Positions 1 to 7,184 of a stretch of 33,858 nt of DNA are shown here, piece after piece. The DNA comes from PALSA-505 sp036495485 (GTDB lineage: Bacteria; Actinomycetota; Actinomycetes; Streptosporangiales; Streptosporangiaceae), in assembly GCA_036495485.1 (NCBI GenBank), contig DASXMU010000457.1, positions 1-33,858 of the forward strand, written 5' to 3'. Position numbers and translations under genes: made by a program. A model generated the notes under the pieces. That model did not search any database and had not been told where the DNA came from. It saw only the letters and a program-made list of their open reading frames with translations. Numbering within the stretch: position 1 is the stretch's first letter; each line of letters opens with the position of its first letter.

Positions 1-1
1 C

Positions 2-589
2 GAGTACGACCCGAACCGGACCTCGCGGATCGCGCTGCTGCACTACGCCGATGGCGAGAAGCGCTACATCCTCGCACCGGAGGGCCTGAAGCAGGGCGAC
101 CAGGTCGAGAACGGGCCGGGCGCGGACATCAAGGCCGGCAACTGCCTGCCGCTGCGCAACATCCCTACGGGCACCGTGGTCCACGCCATCGAGCTGCGGC
201 CCGGCGGCGGGGCCAAGATCGCCCGGTCGGCGGGCTCCGGCGTCCAGCTGCTGGCCAAGGAGGGCCGGCTCGCGCAGCTGCGCATGCCGTCGGGCGAGAT
301 CCGGCGAGTGGACGTGAGCTGCCGGGCCACGGTCGGCGAGGTCGGCAACTCCGAGCAGGGCAACATCAAGCTCGGCAAGGCCGGCCGCAACCGGTGGAAG
401 GGCCGCAGGCCCACCGTCCGCGGCGTGGCCATGAACCCGGTCGACCACCCGCTCGGCGGCGGTGAGGGCAAGACCTCCGGCGGACGGCACCCGGTCAGCC
501 CGTGGGGCCAGCCCGAGGGCCGGACCCGCCAGGCCCACAAGCCCAGCGACCAGCTGATCTACCGTCGGCGCGGCAAGAAGAAGCGGTAG
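2..589 (+). CDS. rplB: 50S ribosomal protein L2 (5' end outside window)
   Basis: Large-subunit protein that binds 23S rRNA near the peptidyl-transferase centre and is needed for subunit association. The frame is open from base 2 and gives 195 residues, so about the first 80 of a usual ~277-residue L2 lie outside the window. The conserved L2 C-terminal half is clear: a GEVGNSEQ segment, the GRRPTVRGVAMNPVDHP segment with its functionally important histidine, a Gly-rich GGGEGKTSGG stretch, and the lysine-rich end. It opens the visible part of the S10 operon, 12 nt before rpsS. Identity is certain; only the missing start limits it. Confidence 0.97.
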   Translation, partial: EYDPNRTSRIALLHYADGEKRYILAPEGLKQGDQVENGPGADIKAGNCLPLRNIPTGTVVHAIELRPGGGAKIARSAGSGVQLLAKEGRLAQLRMPSGEIRRVDVSCRATVGEVGNSEQGNIKLGKAGRNRWKGRRPTVRGVAMNPVDHPLGGGEGKTSGGRHPVSPWGQPEGRTRQAHKPSDQLIYRRRGKKKR

Positions 590-601
590 GAGCACCTGAC
601 G

Positions 602-880
602 ATGCCTCGTAGCCTGAAGAAGGGCCCGTTCGTCGACGACCACCTGATGAAGAAGGTGGATCTGCAGAACGAAAAGGGCACCAAGAACGTGATCAAGACA
701 TGGTCGCGCCGCTCGATGGTCGTGCCGGCCATGCTCGGCCACACGATCGCCGTGCACGACGGCCGCAAGCACGTGCCGGTGTTCGTTACCGAAGCCATGG
801 TCGGGCACAAGCTCGGCGAGTTCGCGCCCACCCGGACGTTCCGCAGTCACGTGCGGGACGACCGGCGGAGCCGGCGCTAG
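602..880 (+). CDS. rpsS: 30S ribosomal protein S19
   Basis: Small-subunit head protein that contacts 16S rRNA and sits near S13 at the inter-subunit bridge. It has 92 residues, the normal length. It starts with the canonical PRSLKKGPFVDDHL block and carries the GHKLGEFAPTR motif near the C-terminus. The ATG at 602 follows an AGGAG ribosome-binding site at 588-592 that overlaps the rplB stop codon, which suggests coupled translation. Gene order rplB-rpsS-rplV is the standard S10 operon order. Confidence 0.98.
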   Translation: MPRSLKKGPFVDDHLMKKVDLQNEKGTKNVIKTWSRRSMVVPAMLGHTIAVHDGRKHVPVFVTEAMVGHKLGEFAPTRTFRSHVRDDRRSRR

Positions 881-899
881 CGGAAAGCGGGAGACACTG

Positions 900-1259
900 A
901 TGGAAGCAAGGGCGAAGGCGCGCTACGTGCGTGTCACGCCGCGGAAGGCCCGCCGTTTGGTGGACCTCATCCGCGGGCTGCCCGCCGACCAGGCGCAGGC
1001 CGCGCTCACGTTCGCGCCCCAGGCCGCGAGCGACTCCGTGGGCAAGGTGCTGGCCAGTGCCATCGCCAACGCCGGCCAGAACCGTCACGTGGACGCTAGC
1101 TCCCTGGTCGTGAGCCGGGCCTGGGTCGACGAGGGGCCGACGCTCAAGCGATTCCGGCCGCGGGCTCAGGGCCGTGGGGCCCGGATCCTCAAGCGCACCA
1201 GCCACATCACGGTCATCGTGGCCGAACGCGATGCCGCCAGCAGGGAAAGGACCCGCTAG
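900..1259 (+). CDS. rplV: 50S ribosomal protein L22
   Basis: L22 binds all domains of 23S rRNA and lines the nascent-peptide exit tunnel with its beta-hairpin. It has 119 residues, a typical length. The start MEARAKARYVRVTPRKAR and the RAWVDEGPTLKRFRPRAQGR hairpin region are diagnostic of the family. The ATG at 900 follows a GCGGGAG stretch. Its TAG stop at 1257-1259 shares its last G with the GTG start of rpsC, a 1-nt overlap typical of tight translational coupling. Confidence 0.98.
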   Translation: MEARAKARYVRVTPRKARRLVDLIRGLPADQAQAALTFAPQAASDSVGKVLASAIANAGQNRHVDASSLVVSRAWVDEGPTLKRFRPRAQGRGARILKRTSHITVIVAERDAASRERTR

Positions 1260-2140
1260 TGGGCCAGAAAGTAAACCCGCACGGGTTCCGGCTGGGCATC
1301 ACCACCGACTTCAAGAGCCGCTGGTATGCCGACAAGCTGTACAAGGACTACGTGGCGGAGGACGTCGCCATCCGGCGCATGCTCCAGCGCGGCATGGAGC
1401 GCGCGGGGATCTCGAAGGTGGAGATCGAGCGCACCATGGACCGCGTCCGGGTCGACATCCACACCGCCCGGCCGGGCATCGTCATCGGCCGTCGCGGCGC
1501 GGAGGCCGACCGGATCCGGGGTGACCTGGAGAAGCTGACCAGCAAGCAGATCCAGCTCAACATCCTCGAGGTCAAGAACCCCGAGATCGACGCCCAGCTC
1601 GTCGCCCAGGGCGTGGCCGAGCAGCTTTCCCAGCGCGTCTCGTTCCGCCGCGCGATGCGCAAGGCGATGCAGAGCGCGATGAAGAGCAACGCCAAGGGCA
1701 TCCGGGTGCAGTGCTCGGGCCGCCTCGGCGGCGCGGAGATGTCCCGGTCGGAGTTCTACCGCGAGGGCCGGGTGCCACTGCACACGCTACGCGCGAACAT
1801 CGAATACGGCTTCTACGAGGCGCGCACCACGTTCGGCCGGATCGGCGTCAAGGTCTGGATCTACCTGGGCGAGGCGCCGCTCACCAGGGCCGAGCGCGCG
1901 GCACAGCAGATGGCCCAGCGCGCCGAGCAGCGCAGGGACCGGCCGCCGCAGCGGCGCACCAGCGGCAGGCGGCCGGGCGGCGCCGGTCAGTCCGGGCCGC
2001 CCGGGTCGCCAGGTGGCGGCAGGGCAGCCCGTGAGGACCGCGGCGACCGCGGCGGCGACCGTGCGCAGGCCCCGGCCGAGCAGCCCGCGCCGCAGGCACA
2101 GCCTGCGGCTCAGGGCGACGCGCCCGGAGAGGAGAGCTGA
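1259..2140 (+). CDS. rpsC: 30S ribosomal protein S3, with long C-terminal tail
   Basis: S3 forms part of the mRNA entry channel and contributes to helicase activity. It has 293 residues against 233 in E. coli and roughly 275 in many actinobacteria. The start GQKVNPHGFRLGI is canonical, and the KH domain shows its G77-R-R-G80 loop. The conserved core ends near residue 215. After that comes a disordered tail of about 75 residues rich in Arg, Gly, Gln, Pro and Ala. The GTG start at 1259 overlaps the rplV stop by one base. Tail length is the only unusual trait; such tails are common but variable in actinobacterial S3. Confidence 0.98.
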   Translation: MGQKVNPHGFRLGITTDFKSRWYADKLYKDYVAEDVAIRRMLQRGMERAGISKVEIERTMDRVRVDIHTARPGIVIGRRGAEADRIRGDLEKLTSKQIQLNILEVKNPEIDAQLVAQGVAEQLSQRVSFRRAMRKAMQSAMKSNAKGIRVQCSGRLGGAEMSRSEFYREGRVPLHTLRANIEYGFYEARTTFGRIGVKVWIYLGEAPLTRAERAAQQMAQRAEQRRDRPPQRRTSGRRPGGAGQSGPPGSPGGGRAAREDRGDRGGDRAQAPAEQPAPQAQPAAQGDAPGEES

Positions 2141-2143
2141 GTC

Positions 2144-2563
2144 ATGCTCGTCCCGCGCAGGGTCAAGCACCGCAAGCAGCACCGGCCGTCGCGCACCGGC
2201 ATGGCGACCGGGGGCACCAGGGTGACGTTCGGTGAGTACGGTGTGCAGGCGCTCGAGCACTCCTACCTGACCAACCGGCAGATCGAGGCGGCCCGTATCG
2301 CCATGACCCGGCACATCCGCCGTGGCGGGAAGGTGTGGATCAACATCTACCCGGACCGCCCGCTGACCAAGAAGCCCGCTGAGACCCGGATGGGGTCCGG
2401 CAAGGGCTCGCCGGAGTGGTGGATCGCCAACGTCAAGCCGGGCCGGGTCATGTTCGAGCTGTCCGGTGTGTCCGAGACGGTCGCCAGGGAAGCCCTCCGG
2501 CTGGCCGCGCACAAGCTGCCGATGAAGTGCAGGTTCGTGAAGCGAGAGGCGGGTGAGGCGTGA
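2144..2563 (+). CDS. rplP: 50S ribosomal protein L16
   Basis: L16 organises the A-site region of the large subunit. It has 139 residues, the usual length. It opens with MLVPRRVKHRKQHR, and the conserved MGSGKGSPEWW block, which sits close to the A-site tRNA, is intact. The ATG at 2144 lies 3 nt after the rpsC stop, with GGAGAG just upstream inside rpsC. The TGA stop at 2561-2563 overlaps the rpmC ATG by one base (TGATG). Confidence 0.98.
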   Translation: MLVPRRVKHRKQHRPSRTGMATGGTRVTFGEYGVQALEHSYLTNRQIEAARIAMTRHIRRGGKVWINIYPDRPLTKKPAETRMGSGKGSPEWWIANVKPGRVMFELSGVSETVAREALRLAAHKLPMKCRFVKREAGEA

Positions 2564-2817
2564 TGGCAGGGAGCCTGAGCGCGCCCCAGCTCCGTACGCA
2601 GACCGAGGAAGAGCTCAACATCAAGCTGGCCGAGGCGAAGGCGGAGCTGTTCAACCTCCGCTTCCAGGCGGCCACGGGGCAGCTCGAGAGCCATGGGCGG
2701 CTGCGCGCCGTCCGCAAGGAGATCGCGCGGATCTACACGGTCAAACGTGAGCGCGAGCTCGGCATCGTGACGCTCGTTGAGGAAGGAGAGCTCGAGGAGG
2801 TGCAGGACAGTGAGTGA
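2563..2817 (+). CDS. rpmC: 50S ribosomal protein L29
   Basis: L29 sits near the peptide exit and helps dock the signal recognition particle and trigger factor. The ATG at 2563 is chosen over the GTG one codon upstream because it makes the TGATG overlap with rplP, a pattern repeated at rplX. That gives 84 residues. The core ELRTQTEEEL-like helix, the ELFNLRFQ motif and the RLRAVRKEIARI helix are typical. The acidic C-terminal tail (EEGELEEVQDSE) is modestly longer than minimal L29 proteins. The 3' end overlaps rpsQ by 8 nt. Confidence 0.96.
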   Translation: MAGSLSAPQLRTQTEEELNIKLAEAKAELFNLRFQAATGQLESHGRLRAVRKEIARIYTVKRERELGIVTLVEEGELEEVQDSE

Positions 2818-3091
2818 CGCTCAGCCGGCCGGTGGCCAGGCGCGCGCCTACCGGAAGACCCGGGAGGGGCTCGTCGTCGGCGACAAGATGGACAAGACCG
2901 TGGTCGTGCTGGTCGAGGACCGGGTCAAGCACCCCAAGTACGGCAAGGTCATCCGGCGGACGAAGAAGTACACGGCGCACGACGCCGCGAACGACTGTGG
3001 CGTCGGTGACCGCGTGCTGCTCATGGAGACCAGGCCGTTGTCCGCGACCAAGCGGTGGCGGGTAGCGGAAATCCTGGAGAAGGCCAAGTAA
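2810..3091 (+). CDS. rpsQ: 30S ribosomal protein S17
   Basis: S17 is a primary 16S rRNA binder with an OB fold, needed for early small-subunit assembly. The GTG at 2810 follows GAGGAGG at 2794-2800 and gives 93 residues; a longer frame upstream starts inside rpmC and has no family similarity. The RKTREGLVVGDKMDKTVVV block, the VKHPKYGKVIRRTKKYTAHD block and the SATKRWRVAEILEKAK end are canonical. The start overlaps the rpmC stop by 8 nt, implying coupled translation. Confidence 0.96.
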   Translation: MSDAQPAGGQARAYRKTREGLVVGDKMDKTVVVLVEDRVKHPKYGKVIRRTKKYTAHDAANDCGVGDRVLLMETRPLSATKRWRVAEILEKAK

Positions 3092-3137
3092 GTGAACCGC
3101 CTGCCCAGGCTGGCGTGAAGAAGAAGCAGGAGTTGAC

Positions 3138-3506
3138 GTGATCCAGCAGGAGTCGCGGCTCAAGGTCGCCGACAACACCGGGGCCAAGGAAATCTTGTGC
3201 ATCCGGGTGCTCGGCGGCTCGGGCAGGCGATACGCGGGAATCGGTGACGTCATTGTGGCGACCGTGAAGGATGCCATTCCCGGCGCACCCGTGAAAAGAG
3301 GCGAGGTCGTCAAGGCCGTCGTGGTGCGTACCCGCAAAGAGCGCCGCCGCGTCGATGGCTCCTACATCCGCTTCGACGAGAACGCCGCTGTGCTCATCAG
3401 GGACGGCGGGGACCCCCGCGGTACCCGTATCTTCGGGCCGGTCGGCCGTGAACTGAGAGAGAAGCGCTTCATGCGGATCATCTCGCTCGCACCGGAGGTG
3501 CTGTGA
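3138..3506 (+). CDS. rplN: 50S ribosomal protein L14
   Basis: L14 forms inter-subunit bridge B8 and is the docking site of the silencing factor RsfS. It has 122 residues, exactly the family length. The start IQQESRLKVADNTGAKE and the GTRIFGPVGRELREK C-terminal motif are diagnostic. The GTG start at 3138 follows AGCAGGAG at 3126-3133. The codons around 3180-3300 are slightly less GC-rich than in neighbours, but nothing suggests transfer. The TGA stop at 3504-3506 overlaps the rplX ATG by one base. Confidence 0.98.
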   Translation: MIQQESRLKVADNTGAKEILCIRVLGGSGRRYAGIGDVIVATVKDAIPGAPVKRGEVVKAVVVRTRKERRRVDGSYIRFDENAAVLIRDGGDPRGTRIFGPVGRELREKRFMRIISLAPEVL

Positions 3507-3868
3507 TGGCGCGGCAGAAGGACTCCCAGCGCAAGGTCAAGCCCCAGATGAAGATCAAGAAGGGCGACCACGTGATGGTGATCGCCGGGGTGGACCGCGG
3601 TCTGGAGGGCACCGTCATCCTGGCCTACCCGGACAAGGGCAAGGTGCTCGTCCAGGGCGTCAACATGATCAAGAAGAACACCAAGGTGACTAACCAGGGG
3701 TTCCGGGGTGCCAAGGAGGGCGGCATCGTCAACCAGGAGGCTCCGGTGGACGTGAGCAACGTCCAGCTCATCGACCCGGCGACCAAGCAGCCCACCCGGG
3801 TCGGTTACCGGATTGACGAGGACGGAAACAAGATCCGGACCACCCGTCCGGGCGGCAAGGACATCTGA
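3506..3868 (+). CDS. rplX: 50S ribosomal protein L24
   Basis: L24 is one of the two assembly-initiator proteins of the large subunit. The ATG at 3506 is preferred over the GTG at 3503 because of the TGATG overlap with rplN; this gives 120 residues. The KOW motif is visible at about residues 18-44 (KKGDHVMVIAGVDRGLEGTV), followed by the conserved VQGVNMIKKNTK segment. The gene ends in TGA at 3866-3868, overlapping the rplE ATG by one base, so rplN, rplX and rplE form a chain of 1-nt overlaps. Confidence 0.97.
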   Translation: MARQKDSQRKVKPQMKIKKGDHVMVIAGVDRGLEGTVILAYPDKGKVLVQGVNMIKKNTKVTNQGFRGAKEGGIVNQEAPVDVSNVQLIDPATKQPTRVGYRIDEDGNKIRTTRPGGKDI

Positions 3869-4560
3869 TGGCAGCGACGACGAAGCAACCAGCCGGGGGC
3901 GCCCGCGGGTCGAAGGGCGGCCGCAGCGGCGCTGACAACCGGGGCCCCCGGAAGGGCAAGGCCGGGGCGGCTCAGCAGGCCGCGGCGGACACCCAGGCCG
4001 ACACCGGGCCAGCGCCGCCACCGCGGCTGAAGGAGCGGTACAAGACCGAGATCGCGCCCGCGCTGCGCGAGGAGTTCAGCTACCGCAACGTCATGCAGGT
4101 GCCCGGGCTGTCCAAGATCGTGGTCAACATGGGCGTCGGCGAGGCGGCCAGGGACGCGAAGCTGATCGACGGCGCGGTGCGCGACCTGACCCTGATCACC
4201 GGCCAGAAGCCGGCCGTGGCCAGGGCGAAGAAGTCGGTCGCCCAGTTCAAGCTGCGCGAGGGCATGCCGATCGGCGCACACGTGACCCTGCGCGGCAGCC
4301 GGATGTGGGAGTTCTGCGACCGGCTGCTGACCATCGCGCTGCCCCGGATCCGCGACTTCCGCGGCCTGAACGACCGGCAGTTCGACGGCCGCGGCAACTA
4401 CACGTTCGGCCTGACCGAGCAGCTCATGTTCCATGAGGTCGATCCCGACCAGGTGGACCGGCAGCGGGGAATGGACGTCACCCTCGTTACCACCGCGAGC
4501 ACCGACGAAGAGGGCCGTTCGCTGCTGCGGCGGCTCGGATTCCCGTTCAGGGAAAATTAA
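3868..4560 (+). CDS. rplE: 50S ribosomal protein L5, with N-terminal extension
   Basis: L5 binds 5S rRNA in the central protuberance and contacts P-site tRNA and S13. The ATG at 3868 overlaps the rplX stop, which supports this start. That gives 230 residues against about 180-190 for typical L5. The conserved core begins near residue 52 (PRLKERYKTEIAP) and includes the GLSKIVVNMGVGEA and ITGQKPAVARAKKSVAQFKLR blocks. Residues 1-51 are an Ala/Gly/Gln/Lys-rich, probably disordered basic extension. An internal start cannot be excluded, but no internal ATG or clear ribosome-binding site lies near residue 50. Confidence 0.96.
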   Translation: MAATTKQPAGGARGSKGGRSGADNRGPRKGKAGAAQQAAADTQADTGPAPPPRLKERYKTEIAPALREEFSYRNVMQVPGLSKIVVNMGVGEAARDAKLIDGAVRDLTLITGQKPAVARAKKSVAQFKLREGMPIGAHVTLRGSRMWEFCDRLLTIALPRIRDFRGLNDRQFDGRGNYTFGLTEQLMFHEVDPDQVDRQRGMDVTLVTTASTDEEGRSLLRRLGFPFREN

Positions 4561-4571
4561 AGGAGCCGAAG

Positions 4572-4757
4572 TTGGCGAAGAAGGCACTGGTCGCCAAGGC
4601 CAAGCGCACACCCAAGTTCAAGGTGCGGGGCTATACGCGATGCTCGCGCTGCGGGCGGCCGCGTGCCGTATACCGGAGGTTCGGCATTTGCCGGATATGC
4701 CTCCGTGATATGGCACACCGTGGCGAGCTGCCCGGAATCACCAAGTCAAGCTGGTAA
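4572..4757 (+). CDS. rpsN: 30S ribosomal protein S14, zinc type (type Z)
   Basis: S14 is a late-assembling protein of the 30S head. It has 61 residues, the length of the short zinc-binding form. Four cysteines form the zinc site: C24, C27, C40 and C43 (CSRC...CRIC). The rare TTG start at 4572 follows AAAGGAG at 4559-4565, one base before and over the rplE stop region. Actinobacteria often carry a second, cysteine-free S14 under Zur control elsewhere; this operon copy is the zinc-dependent one. It is followed by the longest gap inside the spc part of the cluster. Confidence 0.97.
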   Translation: MAKKALVAKAKRTPKFKVRGYTRCSRCGRPRAVYRRFGICRICLRDMAHRGELPGITKSSW

Positions 4758-4930
4758 ACAACCAGCTAGCTGCGTAACCGACCAGATGCGGGGTGCTGGA
4801 GCACCCCGTACCAGCCAGAACACTGTGCTAGATAAAGACGAGGGCGCACAGCGCCCACCGACCACGCCGGAGGTCCCGGCCGGCCGCGAATAGCCGGACG
4901 GGAAACCGTGGCGAGGAGGGCCACAAGGCC
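4758..4930 (+). promoter_or_regulatory. structured rpsN-rpsH intergenic region (candidate leader)
   Basis: This 173-nt gap interrupts an otherwise tightly packed operon. Three hairpins are visible. The first, 4789-4808, is an 8-bp stem CGGGGTGC / GCACCCCG with a TGGA loop. The second, 4842-4856, is GGGCGC / GCGCCC with an ACA loop. The third, 4908-4924, is GTGGC / GCCAC and displays the rpsH ribosome-binding site GAGGAGG entirely in its 7-nt loop. No T-tract follows the first two, so they are not classic terminators. A translational control element for rpsH is plausible, because S8 is the known autoregulator of the E. coli spc operon, although its site there lies elsewhere. Function is inference. 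Confidence 0.5.
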
Positions 4931-5329
4931 ATGACGATGACCGACCCGATCGCGGACATGCTCACCCGTCTGCGGAATGCAAACTCGGCATACCACGATA
5001 CGACCGGCATGCCCTACTCGAAGATCAAGTCGCATATCGCGGAAATCCTCAAGCAGGAGGGTTATATCGCGGGCTGGCGGGTGGAAGACGGCGAGGTCGG
5101 CAAGAACCTCGTGGTATCGCTCAAGTTTGGCCCCTCCAGGGAGCGCTCGCTCGCCGGGCTCAAACGGGTTTCCAAGCCTGGGCTCCGGGTGTACGCGAAG
5201 AAGGATGGCCTGCCGCGCGTGCTCGGCGGACTGGGCATCGCGATCATCTCCACCTCGGCCGGTCTCATGACCGACAAGCAGGCGGGCAAGCGGGGCGTGG
5301 GCGGGGAAGTCCTCGCCTACGTCTGGTAA
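4931..5329 (+). CDS. rpsH: 30S ribosomal protein S8
   Basis: S8 is a primary 16S rRNA-binding protein of the central domain and, in E. coli, the translational repressor of the spc operon. It has 132 residues, the typical length. The start MTMTDPIADMLTRLRNAN is the standard actinobacterial form; the second in-frame ATG at 4937 is a possible alternative. The C-terminal STSAGLMTDKQA motif, which contacts 16S rRNA, is conserved. The ribosome-binding site GAGGAGG at 4913-4919 sits in a hairpin loop, described in the preceding region entry. Confidence 0.98.
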   Translation: MTMTDPIADMLTRLRNANSAYHDTTGMPYSKIKSHIAEILKQEGYIAGWRVEDGEVGKNLVVSLKFGPSRERSLAGLKRVSKPGLRVYAKKDGLPRVLGGLGIAIISTSAGLMTDKQAGKRGVGGEVLAYVW

Positions 5330-5341
5330 GGGAGGGACGCG

Positions 5342-5878
5342 ATGTCGAGAATTGGGCGGATGCCCATCGGCGTCCCCAGCGGCGTCAAGGTCACCATCGA
5401 CGGCCGCGAGGTCGTCGTCACAGGTCCCAAGGGCACGCTGCGGCACATGGTCGCCGCGCCGATCGAGGTGTCCCAGTCGGATGGCGTGATCACGGTCACC
5501 CGGCCGAACGACGAGGGCCAGGTCCGCGCGCTGCATGGCCTGTCCCGCACGCTGATCGCCAACATGATCACCGGCGTGACCGACGGCTACCGCAAGACGC
5601 TGGAGATCGTCGGGGTCGGCTACCGGGTGCAGGCCAAGGGCAAGGACCTGGAGTTCGCGCTGGGCTTCAGCCACCCGGTACCCATCGTGCCGCCGGACGG
5701 CATCTCGTTCCGGGTCGAGGCACCCACCAGGTTCGTGGTCGAGGGTATCGACAAGCAGCAGGTGGGCGAGGTCGCAGCCAACATCCGTAAGCTGCGCAAG
5801 CCCGATCCGTACAAGGGCAAGGGCGTGCGGTACCAGGGCGAGCAGATCCGGCGCAAGGTCGGGAAGGCTGGGAAGTAA
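5342..5878 (+). CDS. rplF: 50S ribosomal protein L6
   Basis: L6 sits at the base of the L7/L12 stalk near the sarcin-ricin loop. It has 178 residues, a standard length, made of two duplicated RNA-binding-like domains. The start SRIGRMPIGVPSGVKV, the GVGYRVQAKGKDLEFALGFSHPV segment and the C-terminal RKPDPYKGKGVRY motif are canonical. The ATG at 5342 follows GGGAGG in the 12-nt gap after rpsH. The gene ends 3 nt before rplR. Confidence 0.98.
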   Translation: MSRIGRMPIGVPSGVKVTIDGREVVVTGPKGTLRHMVAAPIEVSQSDGVITVTRPNDEGQVRALHGLSRTLIANMITGVTDGYRKTLEIVGVGYRVQAKGKDLEFALGFSHPVPIVPPDGISFRVEAPTRFVVEGIDKQQVGEVAANIRKLRKPDPYKGKGVRYQGEQIRRKVGKAGK

Positions 5879-5881
5879 GAC

Positions 5882-6331
5882 ATGGCTGGCACTAAGACCA
5901 AGTCAGGCCCGCGCGGCAGCGGCACGCGTAGCGGCGCCGCCGGCAGCCCGCGCATCGGCGGCGCGCGCTCGGACGGCCGCAACGGCCGGGCTGCCCCGCG
6001 CGCCCGGCGGCACCTGCGGGTACGCAAGCGCGTGACCGGGGCGCTGGTGCGTCCCCGCCTGGTGGTGACCAGGTCGGCGCGGCACACCTCCGCCCAGCTG
6101 ATCGACGACGTGGCCGGCCACACGCTGGCGGCCGCGTCCAGTCTGGACGAGTCCATCAAGGGCACCGAGGGCGACAAGAAGGTCAAGGCCCGCAAGGTCG
6201 GCGAGCTGCTCGCCCGCCGGGCAGCCGAGGCCGGGATCAGCGCCGTGGTGTTCGACCGGGCCGGCTACCGGTACCACGGCCGGGTCGCCGCACTGGCCGA
6301 CGGCGCCCGCGAAGGTGGGCTGTCGTTCTGA
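5882..6331 (+). CDS. rplR: 50S ribosomal protein L18, with N-terminal extension
   Basis: L18 binds 5S rRNA and, with L5, attaches it to the large subunit. It has 149 residues against about 117-127 for usual bacterial L18. The core is recognisable from about residue 40: RRHLRVRKRVTG, RPRLVVTRSARH, IDDVAGHTLAAAS and the VVFDRAGYRYHGRVAALADGAREGG end. The first ~22-35 residues are a Gly/Ser/Arg-rich basic extension. No other in-frame ATG lies near the core start, and the ATG at 5882 is preceded by AAGG/GGGAAG, so the extension is probably translated. Confidence 0.97.
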   Translation: MAGTKTKSGPRGSGTRSGAAGSPRIGGARSDGRNGRAAPRARRHLRVRKRVTGALVRPRLVVTRSARHTSAQLIDDVAGHTLAAASSLDESIKGTEGDKKVKARKVGELLARRAAEAGISAVVFDRAGYRYHGRVAALADGAREGGLSF

Positions 6332-6377
6332 ACCGGCCAGCTCATAGAGACGTTAAAACAGAGAAGAGGAAAAACTG

Positions 6378-6980
6378 ATGCCAGGGGCACCCCGGCGCGG
6401 CTCAGGTGGCGGCGAACGGCGGGAGCGCCGTGATGACCGCCGCGGCGGCCCCGCCGACAAGTCGGCCTATATCGAGAAGGTAGTCACCATCAACCGGGTG
6501 GCCAAGGTGGTCAAGGGCGGCCGGCGTTTCAGCTTCACCGCGCTCGTCGTGGTCGGTGATGGCAACGGAATGGTCGGCGTCGGATACGGCAAGGCCAAGG
6601 AGGTGCCCGCGGCCATCGCCAAGGGCGTCGAGGAGGCCAAGAAGAGCTTCTTCAAGGTGCCGCGCATCGCGGGCACGATCCCGCATCAGGTGCAGGGTGA
6701 GGCCGCGGCCGGTGTCGTGCTGCTCAAGCCCGCCAGCCCCGGTACCGGTGTCATCGCCGGCGGCCCGGTGCGCAGCGTGCTCGAGTGCGCGGGCATCAAG
6801 GACGTGCTGTCCCGCTCGCTCGGGTCGTCGAACCCGATCAACGTGGTACACGCCACCGTGACCGCGCTGCGCAGCCTGAACCGGCCGGAAGAGATCGCGG
6901 CCAAGCGCGGCCTGCCGCTCGAAGACGTCGCGCCCGCGGCCATGCTCCGCGCCCGCGCGGCTGCCGCGAGCGCGAACTAA
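6378..6980 (+). CDS. rpsE: 30S ribosomal protein S5
   Basis: S5 lies at the mRNA entry site and influences translational accuracy. It has 200 residues, normal for actinobacteria. The first ~27 residues are an Arg/Gly-rich flexible tail. The dsRBD-like S5 domain follows (YIEKVVTINRVAKVVKGGRRFSF), then the DGNGMVGVGYGKAKEVPAAI block and the GGPVRSVLECAGIKDVLSRSLGS C-terminal domain. The ATG at 6378 follows an A-rich leader with GAAGAGG at 6363-6369, notable for low GC in the 46-nt gap after rplR. Confidence 0.98.
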   Translation: MPGAPRRGSGGGERRERRDDRRGGPADKSAYIEKVVTINRVAKVVKGGRRFSFTALVVVGDGNGMVGVGYGKAKEVPAAIAKGVEEAKKSFFKVPRIAGTIPHQVQGEAAAGVVLLKPASPGTGVIAGGPVRSVLECAGIKDVLSRSLGSSNPINVVHATVTALRSLNRPEEIAAKRGLPLEDVAPAAMLRARAAAASAN

Positions 6981-7000
6981 CGGCATCTGGAGACGAGGAC

Positions 7001-7183
7001 ATGGCACGGCTGAAGATCAGGCAGGACCGGTCGAAGATCGGCGGCACCCATGCCCAGCGGGCCTCGCTCCGGTCGCTCGGGCTCAAGCGGATCGGCGACG
7101 TCGTTATCAAGGAAGACAGGCCGGAATTCCGCGGCATGATCCAGACGGTGCGCCATCTGGTGTCCGTCGAGGAGGTTGACTGA
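7001..7183 (+). CDS. rpmD: 50S ribosomal protein L30
   Basis: L30 is a small globular protein of the large subunit, found in most but not all bacteria. It has 60 residues, the normal length. The RLKIRQDRSKIGG start and the RASLRSLGLKRIGD motif are the family signatures. The ATG at 7001 is chosen because the longer open frame upstream of it overlaps rpsE and does not resemble L30. An AGACGAGG stretch precedes it. The stop lies 1 nt before the rplO ATG. Confidence 0.97.
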   Translation: MARLKIRQDRSKIGGTHAQRASLRSLGLKRIGDVVIKEDRPEFRGMIQTVRHLVSVEEVD

Positions 7184-7184
7184 C

